A stretch of 5,792 nucleotides of DNA from Planctomycetota bacterium. GTDB lineage: Bacteria > Planctomycetota > Phycisphaerae > UBA1845. Both the position numbers and the translations under genes were made by a program. Below, piece by piece: positions 1 through 5,368 of the stretch. The stretch is taken from the NCBI GenBank assembly GCA_022567365.1, contig JADFHG010000262.1, positions 1-5,792 on the forward strand. The letters run 5' to 3'. The notes beneath the pieces are model-generated. The model worked only from the letters and a program-made list of their open reading frames with translations. It made no database searches and was not told the origin of the DNA. Position 1 is the first letter of the stretch. Each line of letters begins with the position of its first letter.

Positions 1-704
1 CGACTCGACGTGTCCAGATCCACCGGTCGCATGATGACGAGTTCGCCGCTCCGTGCTCCGGTCAGTAGCTGCAATTGCACCAAGCCCCAGATTTGTCGGC
101 TGACGTGTAGCTCGATTGCCGCAATATGTGCCTGGGAGACCGGTTTGACCGGCTCGGTCTCTCGGGCCGCGGATCGCCCCTTACGGAGCCCTTCGACCGT
201 CCGCAATGCGTGGTAGACGCTCCCGGGGATCAACTCGTGTGACGCCGCCCATTTGAAGATCAGCTTGGCCATCCCGGTCCGGTCGTTGATCGTCTGGCGT
301 GCTAGGCCCGCGTCAATCCAGACCTGCCGGACGGCACGGAGGGCATTCGGCCCAAATTCAGCCGCCCGAGTACGCCCGTAGAGTTCACGCATGGGCTTCA
401 TTGTGATCTTCACACGTTCGAGGATTGTCGGTGTGCCGTCCGGCCGACGGTAGTAGACATCAGCATGATCCCAGAACTTGGCGCACACCTCGACCACGCG
501 GACGTCGTCTGCCTTGCTCGGTGTCTGCTGACCGTTGGCCGACCATTCCGCAAGCAAGCGGTGATAGGCCTCCCGGCTCTCGGGTGAGTCGTAAGGTCCA
601 AGGTAGTGACGCTCGCCATCGAGTTCGACGAATGCCTGGTCCTTTGATCGTGGTCGCTTGTGGCGACGGTACTTTGGTATGCGACTATTCGTTTTGCGTG
701 TCAT
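1..704 (-). CDS. Tyrosine-type site-specific recombinase (integrase), N-terminal part, cut by window edge
   Basis: The minus strand reads open without a stop from an ATG at 704-702 to the left edge, giving 234 residues. The protein starts MTRKTNSRIPKYRRHKR and continues with an arm-type DNA-binding segment (about residues 8-55, including ERHYLGPYDSPESREAYHRL). A helical core-binding domain follows (about 70-165, including TINDRTGMAKLIFKWA). The catalytic domain then begins, with LLTGARSGEL near residues 213-222. R218 in TGAR is the expected first catalytic arginine of the lambda-integrase family. The later Lys, His-x-x-Arg, His and Tyr residues lie outside the window, so activity cannot be judged. 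A GGAGG 8 bases before the ATG supports the start. By family knowledge such enzymes integrate and excise islands or phages. The gene starts about 118 bp beyond the 3' end of tRNA-Thr on the same strand, which suggests it belongs to an element inserted at that tRNA. Being adjacent to a 24-bp palindrome, it may be repressed there. Family assignment is firm; the element type is inference. Confidence 0.93.
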   Translation of the reverse strand, partial: MTRKTNSRIPKYRRHKRPRSKDQAFVELDGERHYLGPYDSPESREAYHRLLAEWSANGQQTPSKADDVRVVEVCAKFWDHADVYYRRPDGTPTILERVKITMKPMRELYGRTRAAEFGPNALRAVRQVWIDAGLARQTINDRTGMAKLIFKWAASHELIPGSVYHALRTVEGLRKGRSAARETEPVKPVSQAHIAAIELHVSRQIWGLVQLQLLTGARSGELVIMRPVDLDTSS

Positions 705-723
705 CGGCACGGCCTCCCAAGTG

Positions 724-747
724 GAAACGTGACACTTGTCACGTTTC
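724..747. promoter_or_regulatory. 24-bp palindrome upstream of the integrase, probable operator
   Basis: Arms GAAACGTGACA (724-734) and TGTCACGTTTC (737-747) are perfect 11-bp inverted repeats around a 2-base centre. The near edge is 19 bases before the integrase ATG, next to its ribosome binding site. A two-base loop and the absence of a following T-run argue against a terminator. A dimeric repressor or recombination-directionality factor site is the simplest reading. The binding protein is not in the window. Confidence 0.6.
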
Positions 748-822
748 TGACCTCGGTTTACAGCCGCGCCGCCGCTTTGGCGGGTATCCGTAAATTACGC
801 ATTCAGCATGAGTTACGTCGAC

Positions 823-895
823 AGCCGACACTGGGACTCGAACCCAGGACCTCAGCTTTACGAAAGCTGTGCTCTACCAACTGAGCTATGTCGGC
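823..895 (-). tRNA. tRNA-Thr (anticodon CGT)
   Basis: The minus strand folds into a complete 73-nt cloverleaf. Acceptor arms GCCGACA (895-889) and TGTCGGC (830-824) pair at all seven positions. The D-arm is GCTC/GAGC with loop AGTTGGTA. The anticodon stem CAGCT/AGCTG encloses loop TTCGTAA, giving anticodon CGT, which reads the threonine codon ACG. The five-base variable loop is AGGTC. The T-arm CTGGG/CCCAG encloses TTCGAGT. The discriminator base is T at 823, and CCA is not encoded, so it must be added after transcription. A sigma70-like promoter lies just upstream. The 3' half, especially the T-arm, is the usual target of tRNA-specific integrases, and an integrase gene follows on the same strand, so an attachment site probably overlaps this gene. 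The cloverleaf is intact, as expected when integration regenerates the 3' end. Confidence 0.97.
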
Positions 896-1233
896 GCCCG
901 CTGATTAGTGGACGGGCAATTTGTACGAAACGCCGTCCGCCGAGTCAACCGGGAAACGACCCGCAACCGGAACCCGCCGCACGTCGGTTCGTCCTCGGGG
1001 GTGTCGTTGATTATCGGCTCGATCGCATCGACTCGGGAAGCGGTCGCCGCGCATGCCCTTCGGCAGTATCAGGATCAAAACGACCCCTTCTTGCTCAACC
1101 GCTCAGGCCGGGCGGTCGATGGTTGGCACAGGTGGCGTGGTCGCCCGTCGGCAAGCGATCCTTCGGCCCGGCCTCCGCATTCACCCGTCGTTCTTACTGA
1201 GAACCAGTCGCCGAAGATTGAGGAGCATCGAGA
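896..1233. other. Intergenic region between tRNA-Thr and the 181-residue protein gene
   Basis: The part nearest the tRNA contains its promoter. The rest, about 949-1219, shows no gene I can support: the open frames here overlap each other, lack convincing ribosome binding sites and give Arg/Pro/Ser-rich translations typical of shadow frames in GC-rich DNA. It should contain the promoter of the rightward gene at 1234, since that gene's other neighbour is the divergent tRNA, but I found no clear -35/-10 pair. Only the Shine-Dalgarno sequence GAGGAG at 1220-1225 is clear. Confidence 0.6.
920..948 (-). promoter_or_regulatory. Sigma70-type promoter of tRNA-Thr
   Basis: On the minus strand a -35 box TTGACT (948-943, five of six consensus bases) is followed after exactly 17 bases by TACAAA (925-920, four of six). 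This puts the transcription start near 912-914, about 17-19 bases before the mature tRNA 5' end at 895, a typical leader to be removed by RNase P. Confidence 0.7.
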
Positions 1234-1779
1234 ATGCTGACCGTCGACACCTGCCAACTGCCCGATCTGATCGACAATCTGAATCACGCAGCCGGTCTCG
1301 CCTTGAACAATCAGTCCTCTGACGCGTTCCTCACGGTCGAACGACAGCTTAGCGAACTCGACGTGGCCGTCCGGGAACTCCAGCAGGCGATGTGGGCGGA
1401 GGAGGCCAAGACGGCGCTCAAACACCTCCAAAAGAACCTACCGCTCACCCCGCAGGATGAGGACGTGATCCGGGCGTTCATCGTCTCGGACGCGGAGCGT
1501 TACCTTGCCCACGAAAACAACTACGAGGATTGGCTCGAGGAACTGCAGCGGCTGCTCGACGACATGGCCAAACGCGCCACGCAGCCCGATCGCGAAGCGA
1601 TCGCCGATCTGCGTGGGGTGGTGAAAGACGCCGTGCGACTGGTCCCCGATATCCGAAACTACCTCGACGAACGAAACAGGGTCGATCGATTCGAGAAGAG
1701 TTTGAAGAACCTGGACCAATCGTCGCGAGACATGCTGGTCCGAATCATGAAAGAGCAACTCGCCAGTCCTAGCCGGTAG
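1234..1779 (+). CDS. Hypothetical helical, probably coiled-coil protein (181 aa)
   Basis: I do not recognise this family. The ATG at 1234 is preceded by GAGGAG with 8 bases of spacing, a strong ribosome binding site, and the frame closes with TAG at 1777-1779. The product is soluble, with no signal peptide or membrane segment. It is rich in Leu, Glu, Asp, Arg and Lys, with few glycines and prolines. Three mainly helical stretches can be seen: about residues 31-66 (AFLTVERQLSELDVAVRELQ onward), 95-115 (YEDWLEELQRLLDDMAKR) and 123-176 (DLRGVVKDAVRL, then RFEKSLKNLDQSSRDMLVRI). Spaced hydrophobic residues suggest coiled coils or a helical bundle. No catalytic motif is apparent. It is the first gene rightward of the tRNA and is flanked downstream by a MITE-like element, so it appears to be transcribed alone. 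Coding status is well supported by start signal, length and amino-acid composition. A structural, adaptor or regulatory role would only be a guess. Confidence 0.85.
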   Translation: MLTVDTCQLPDLIDNLNHAAGLALNNQSSDAFLTVERQLSELDVAVRELQQAMWAEEAKTALKHLQKNLPLTPQDEDVIRAFIVSDAERYLAHENNYEDWLEELQRLLDDMAKRATQPDREAIADLRGVVKDAVRLVPDIRNYLDERNRVDRFEKSLKNLDQSSRDMLVRIMKEQLASPSR

Positions 1780-1929
1780 GACCGGACTCGTTACCGTTTG
1801 GGGCTCCGAACGAAGCCGCACTCCACGCTACATATTACTCCCGTTCGCAGCGGCGCAGCCGGTCGTCGAGGCGTGCGTGACACCTCAGACGGCCGATGCG
1901 ACAGGGCGCGGGCAGGATCCCCGCCGCGC

Positions 1930-1933
1930 TTAG
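1930..1933. repeat. Left copy of TTAG target-site duplication
   Basis: Direct TTAG immediately outside the left inverted end at 1934; its partner is at 2072-2075. Being a direct rather than inverted copy, it is not part of the terminal inverted repeat. Confidence 0.65.
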
Positions 1934-2071
1934 CAGCCCGTTGAAAAAGTATCGCTCCGACCAGAAAGTAGCGTCCGCCCCCCGTGGCGGCCGTAGAACG
2001 GCGCGATAGCGGTCTCAACAGCCACGTCCGCCACAGGGGGCGGACGCTACCAGGAGTTCTTCAACAGGCTG
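1934..2071. mobile_element. 138-bp MITE-like element with nested palindromes and TTAG target duplication
   Basis: The ends are imperfect terminal inverted repeats: CAGCCCGTTGAAAAAGT at 1934-1950 and, read from the right end, CAGCCTGTTGAAGAACT (2071-2055), matching at 14 of 17 positions. Direct copies of TTAG lie immediately outside at 1930-1933 and 2072-2075. Inside, a second inverted pair at 1968-1996 and 2022-2050 matches at 26 of 29 positions. The right inner arm is itself a hairpin, GTCCGCC (2026-2032) with GGCGGAC (2039-2045), and the left arm carries a one-mismatch version. There is no room for a transposase. Length, inverted ends and target duplication fit a miniature inverted-repeat transposable element moved in trans. 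The 4-bp TTAG fits the YTAR duplication I recall for the IS5 subgroup, but the parent element is not in the window. A REP-type paired palindrome is an alternative reading of the inner part. Confidence 0.8.
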
Positions 2072-2075
2072 TTAG
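2072..2075. repeat. Right copy of TTAG target-site duplication
   Basis: Direct TTAG immediately outside the right inverted end at 2071, matching the copy at 1930-1933. Confidence 0.65.
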
Positions 2076-2402
2076 GCTCCCGCGTGGCCGCTGGCGGTCA
2101 GCCGCCGGCACGGTCGCGGATCCGTTGTCGGGGGCGATAAGCCCAATTCCACATCCATTCGCTTGCGTTAGACCAAACCGAATCATATGTTGTCAAATGG
2201 CGTCGAATAGGCAGGATAGGCAAGATTCGCTAAGCCCATCGGCGCCAATTGGTCGATCAGATTCCCGGATCAAGGACGTGCTGGCGCCTCTATATCGCGC
2301 GCCTCCGCCTAATTGGCCGGCGGTGAGTGACTGCGGGAAGCAGCCCCGACCAACGGGTAGCGGTAGATCGACCGGCGGGGATCCGGAGGAGGGAAGAACG
2401 GA

Positions 2403-4841
2403 ATGCACGTTGCCACGTCGCCGCACCGGGCGCATCGCCCGGCTGCCTTCGCTTTGGGGTTATCGCTCTTGGTTACCGGGTGGACCCTGATTTCCGCACC
2501 AGGCTGCGGTCCCATGGCGGGAGACCGCGATGCCCTTCCTGCGCTTGGTGCGACCATCGTTGATGGTACACCCTCGGATTCGGACGATGATCTCCTCAGT
2601 TCGGCGGGGACCGACGGGCAGGAAATGTTGATCTCGTTCGAAGCCGAACCCGCGTTCTGTTGCAATGCCCTCTCGATCGGCTTTCGGGTTGTGACATCGG
2701 ACAACGTCCCATCGGGCGTAACCCACGAGTGGGACTTCGGCGACCAAAACACCGGCCAAGGCTCGGCCCCACAACATACATACGCATACCCGGCCGATTT
2801 CACGGTGATCCTCCGGTCGCACTTTCCCAACGGGGCTAACTGGACGATCGAGCGTGTGCTTGCCCTGTCATACAATGAGGCGGGTGCGACCGAAGTTACG
2901 GTCACGCCGCCGCCCGAATTGCCGGACGATCCGGAACCGGAAGGACCGGACGGCGATGACGAGCAGCCGGCCGAAACCGAGGTTTTCGCCGTGGCCAACT
3001 TTGACCCGACGGTCGCGCCGGGCGACGTTGTGACGCTGGACGGCAGTCTGAGTGGGGGCACAGGCGCAGGCCCATTGGCGTTCGAGTGGAAGCAGATCTT
3101 GGGCATTGCGGTGTCTCTCGACGGCGCGGGGTCTGCGGTTGCGACCTTCGTCGCGCCGGAGACTTCGTCGGACTCGGACGAGGAACTCCGGTTCCGGTTG
3201 ACCGTGCGACAAGACGATTCCATCGGGATGTTGGAAGTGGTCGTGACCGTGCACGCGGTGCCGGCGATCCCGGATGCGGACGGCGATGAGGAGATCGATC
3301 CCGCGTCGGATCCGGACGATGGCGGGGGCGACGAACCGGATGATCCGGATGATCCGGACGAGCCCCAGGGTCAAAACACGCTCCCCACCGTGAGCAATCA
3401 GGCAATCGTGATCGACGAACTCGACTGGGAGCCCGTCACGCTGACTTTGGTGGGAAGTGACGCGGACGGTGACGACCTCACGTTCGTGATCGAAACTCCG
3501 CCGTCGCACGGCACGCTGGGACCGATCGATAATTCGCCCTGGGAGTCGGCATCAGTCACCTATTTCCCGGAGCCCGAGTTTATGGGAAGCACGGCCTTCA
3601 CGTTTAGGGCCGGTGACGGCGTCGGCGAGTCCGACACGGCGACGTTCATCGTGTTTATCGTCAACGGCAATCTGAATCCGATCGTCGAAGATCGTTTCAT
3701 GCTGCTTCGGGCGGAGCCATCGAATGACATCACGCTTTCCGCGATGGACATCAATGGAGACGACCTGACGTTTTCCATCGTCAGCGGACCGGAGCATGGA
3801 AGCATTCAGATCACCGACAACTCGCCGTTCGATACCGCACAGGCAACGTACACGGCGGACCCCGGATACCTCGGACCCGACAGTTTCAGCTTCATCGCGA
3901 GCGACGACGAGTTGGACTCGGCGACGGCGACCGTCACCTTTTCGCGGGGCAAGAGCTTTGTGCCGTGGCTCGAGATCAACCTCCCCGACACGCCGGCGAG
4001 TGATTTGGTCGACGAGGAAGACGGCGCGCTGCCCATGCAGACCATTTACGATTTCGGGGTCATGGGTCTGAACCTCTGGGGGGACGTGGTCGATACCGCG
4101 ATCATCACGACGCTCCCCGGCGAGGTGCAGGGTCTTTACACCGACCTGATGGTCGATAAACCGGCGGGAATGAAGATCGTCGGCGGCTTCAAGACCTTCC
4201 CGTTCATTCCCGGAGCGGTTCCCTATAATCCGCAATCCTACGACTTCACCGATGCCGACGCGTGGGTGCAGATCGCCGCGAAGGCGGAGACGGTGACGGC
4301 CATCACGGGCGTCAATATCGTCGTCCTCGAGAACGAAACGACGCTTTTCCCCTACCATACGGAAGGTGCCACGATCGACTACAGCCAACTCGATGCGGTG
4401 CTCGAGCCGTTGGTGGCGACCGGCATTGAGATATGGTGGTTCCTGCCCATGGTGCTGCCGGACTCGACCACCTTTCCGGATCGTGAAGCCGAGACGTCGC
4501 AATTCGTCCAGGCGGTCGTTGACGCGGTGCCCAACAGCCGGTTCATCGCCGGATACGTCAGCAGGCCCAACTGGCAGGACCAGACGTGGCGCGTCGAGAA
4601 CCGCGAGGACATGATCGGGCTGGTGGGCATCGAAAACCTGTTGGAGACGCTCTTCGTAACCCGCACCGGACTGCTCGACGACGGCGGTGTGATCGAGACG
4701 AAGTACAAGTCGGCGGAATCGATCGAGGAAATGGTGGGCCTCCCGATCGAGAACCTCAATGTCGTCTACCCTGGCTACAAGAACTGGTTTCTCGTGGCGG
4801 AGGACTTCGTCGCGCTCCAGCCGCCCCTCTTCGTGCCGTAG
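2403..4841 (+). CDS. Exported modular protein (812 aa): PKD, Ig-like, two cadherin-like repeats, unassigned C-terminal domain
   Basis: The ATG at 2403 follows GGAGGAGGG (2385-2393) at good spacing. Residues 1-35 form a signal peptide: an H/R-rich n-region, hydrophobic AAFALGLSLLVTGWTLI, then SAPGC. C35 could be a lipidated cysteine, although the lipobox is poor because Leu is missing at -3. A PKD domain spans about 75-158, with the diagnostic WDFGD at 110-114. A second PKD-like or Ig-like domain spans about 193-285 (VAPGDVVTLDGSLSGG, FEWKQ, LRFRLTVRQ). An acidic Asp/Pro/Gly linker covers about 289-322. Two cadherin-like repeats follow at about 327-420 and 425-513, each with a D-x-D/N-G-D-D-L-T-F motif (353-361, 449-457) and a Tyr/Phe-rich second half, so calcium binding is plausible. 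Residues 515-812 form a separate domain without Ig-type repeats, possibly an alpha/beta barrel, which I cannot assign. The layout suggests a cell-surface or envelope protein displaying a C-terminal functional domain on a stalk. It appears monocistronic. Confidence 0.93.
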   Translation: MHVATSPHRAHRPAAFALGLSLLVTGWTLISAPGCGPMAGDRDALPALGATIVDGTPSDSDDDLLSSAGTDGQEMLISFEAEPAFCCNALSIGFRVVTSDNVPSGVTHEWDFGDQNTGQGSAPQHTYAYPADFTVILRSHFPNGANWTIERVLALSYNEAGATEVTVTPPPELPDDPEPEGPDGDDEQPAETEVFAVANFDPTVAPGDVVTLDGSLSGGTGAGPLAFEWKQILGIAVSLDGAGSAVATFVAPETSSDSDEELRFRLTVRQDDSIGMLEVVVTVHAVPAIPDADGDEEIDPASDPDDGGGDEPDDPDDPDEPQGQNTLPTVSNQAIVIDELDWEPVTLTLVGSDADGDDLTFVIETPPSHGTLGPIDNSPWESASVTYFPEPEFMGSTAFTFRAGDGVGESDTATFIVFIVNGNLNPIVEDRFMLLRAEPSNDITLSAMDINGDDLTFSIVSGPEHGSIQITDNSPFDTAQATYTADPGYLGPDSFSFIASDDELDSATATVTFSRGKSFVPWLEINLPDTPASDLVDEEDGALPMQTIYDFGVMGLNLWGDVVDTAIITTLPGEVQGLYTDLMVDKPAGMKIVGGFKTFPFIPGAVPYNPQSYDFTDADAWVQIAAKAETVTAITGVNIVVLENETTLFPYHTEGATIDYSQLDAVLEPLVATGIEIWWFLPMVLPDSTTFPDREAETSQFVQAVVDAVPNSRFIAGYVSRPNWQDQTWRVENREDMIGLVGIENLLETLFVTRTGLLDDGGVIETKYKSAESIEEMVGLPIENLNVVYPGYKNWFLVAEDFVALQPPLFVP
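3336..3361 (+). repeat. Nine-base tandem repeat in the Asp/Pro linker
   Basis: The unit CCGGATGAT occurs at 3336-3344 and 3345-3353, with a diverged third copy (CCGGACGA) at 3354-3361. It encodes PDD-PDD-PDE in the flexible linker ahead of the first cadherin-like repeat. Because the unit is a multiple of three, slippage would lengthen or shorten the linker without breaking the frame. Confidence 0.75.
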
Positions 4842-4924
4842 TTAGGGCTGCCTATCACCGCTCACAACGCTGGGAAACCGAGGTGCATGACCGCTGGCAG
4901 CATTTCCTGCTTCCGCTTTCCGAG

Positions 4925-4945
4925 GCGCGGGCTTGAAGCCCGCGC
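4925..4945. repeat. GC-rich perfect hairpin, possible terminator or dispersed repeat
   Basis: GCGCGGGCT (4925-4933) and AGCCCGCGC (4937-4945) form a perfect 9-bp stem with a TGA loop, 83 bases after the stop of the 812-residue gene. The stem could halt transcription from that gene, but no T-run follows (GATCTCTTCC), so it is at best a non-canonical terminator. I have the impression that GCGGGCTTGAAGCCCGC-type hairpins recur in planctomycete genomes, making a dispersed repeat equally likely. Confidence 0.55.
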
Positions 4946-5013
4946 GATCTCTTCCCGTTTGATGCGTTGTGAATGTCGGTGGATCCGGCACACGAAATCG
5001 GGAAATGCTCTAG

Positions 5014-5189
5014 TACTACAACGCTAGAAAAAATCGCGCGAAACCAACGGTTTCGGCCTCGCTACCGTGGATTCGCGCGACGCGGCGATTTGATGTAGTT
5101 GCCGGACAACGCGGCGCAACGAGATACGCGATCGCACTGAAAGCACCGCCGATGTCCGCATCGAGACCTCCGAATCTAGCGTTGTAGCA
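5014..5189. mobile_element. 176-bp MITE-like element with TRCTACAACGCTAGA ends
   Basis: TACTACAACGCTAGA at 5014-5028 is matched by the reverse complement of 5175-5189, TGCTACAACGCTAGA, 14 of 15 positions, with the 13-base core CTACAACGCTAGA perfect. Outside lie CTAG (5010-5013) and TTAG (5190-5193), which differ by one base and could be a decayed 4-bp target duplication. Just inside the left end is a long imperfect hairpin: TCGCGCGAA (5034-5042) pairs with TTCGCGCGA (5072-5080), continued by CCAACGG (5044-5050) with CCGTGG (5065-5070). The element has no transposase-sized frame, so it would depend on a transposase elsewhere. The exact ends are uncertain by a couple of bases. A remnant of a larger insertion sequence with internal deletion is the main alternative. 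Confidence 0.7.
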
Positions 5190-5196
5190 TTAGGGG

Positions 5197-5230
5197 CTGT
5201 CGATTTAATCGGCCTGGATTGAATCGACAG
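5197..5230. repeat. 34-bp inverted repeat abutting the second MITE-like element
   Basis: CTGTCGATTTAATC (5197-5210) and GATTGAATCGACAG (5217-5230) pair at 13 of 14 positions (the exception would be a G-T pair in one strand's RNA), around GGCCTG. It starts 3 bases after the right TTAG of the preceding element. No T-run follows, so it is not an obvious terminator. An operator, a second small repeat or a folded RNA element are all possible. Confidence 0.6.
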
Positions 5231-5255
5231 GCATTCTGAGGGTACTTTGTGTCCT

Positions 5256-5271
5256 GATACCATAGGGTATC
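5256..5271. repeat. Short inverted repeat GATACC-ATAG-GGTATC
   Basis: Six-base perfect arms (5256-5261 and 5266-5271) flank ATAG. It is AT-richer than its surroundings and could be a protein binding site, but with no gene start nearby nothing more can be said. Confidence 0.35.
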
Positions 5272-5333
5272 GCATCGGAAAGTGTCGTCTCGTGACGGCG
5301 GATCGCACCAAACCGACTGCCCCTTTTAGCCGT

Positions 5334-5368
5334 GGGGGACACGAATCGGCAGACCATTGGTGTCCCCC
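5334..5368. repeat. Inverted repeat GGGGGACAC / GTGTCCCCC
   Basis: Perfect 9-bp arms at 5334-5342 and 5360-5368 enclose a 17-base spacer, and one more pair can form after a mismatch. The G-run/C-run stem is strong, with no T-run beyond it. It resembles a REP-like hairpin or the end structure of a small mobile element. Coding on either strand through it is not supported. Confidence 0.55.

Larger units (their letters stand above)
1780..2402. other. Intergenic region carrying a MITE-like element, no gene seen
   Basis: This 623-bp spacer contains the inverted-repeat element at 1934-2071 and otherwise no supportable gene. Open frames on either strand run across the element and have no start signals. 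The stretch 2076-2402 must hold the promoter of the gene at 2403. A TTGTCA at 2190-2195 resembles a -35 box but has no good -10 partner, and TATATC at 2291-2296 resembles a -10 box without a good -35, so I call neither. A strong GGAGGAGGG Shine-Dalgarno sequence sits at 2385-2393. Confidence 0.6.

Noticed and set aside
425..793. 122-residue open frame on the plus strand
   Set aside because: It lies opposite the integrase coding frame, which has clear family motifs; the translation is Arg/Pro/Ser-rich and crosses the palindrome.
1114..1140. Possible sigma54 promoter (TGGCAC near 1124)
   Set aside because: The TGGCAC matches the -24 box, but the -12 box reads GCGTG instead of TTGCA/T at the required spacing.
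908..1240. Overlapping open frames before the gene at 1234
   Set aside because: They overlap the tRNA promoter, conflict with each other and lack ribosome binding sites.
1766..1782. Hairpin GTCCTA-GCCGG-TAGGAC over the stop of the 181-residue gene, as a terminator
   Set aside because: The stem is only 6 bp, overlaps the stop codon and has no following T-run.
2309..3223. 304-residue open frame on the minus strand opposite the large gene
   Set aside because: It is antisense to well-supported domains (signal peptide, PKD) and its Ser/Pro/Arg-rich translation is typical of a shadow frame.
3336..3361. Tandem 9-mers as a CRISPR-like or regulatory array
   Set aside because: The units are contiguous without spacers, in frame, and encode the Asp/Pro linker of the large protein.
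3552..4502. 316-residue open frame on the minus strand
   Set aside because: Antisense to the cadherin-like repeats and C-terminal domain of the large protein, with Arg/His/Asp/Val-rich content typical of a mirror frame and no start signal.
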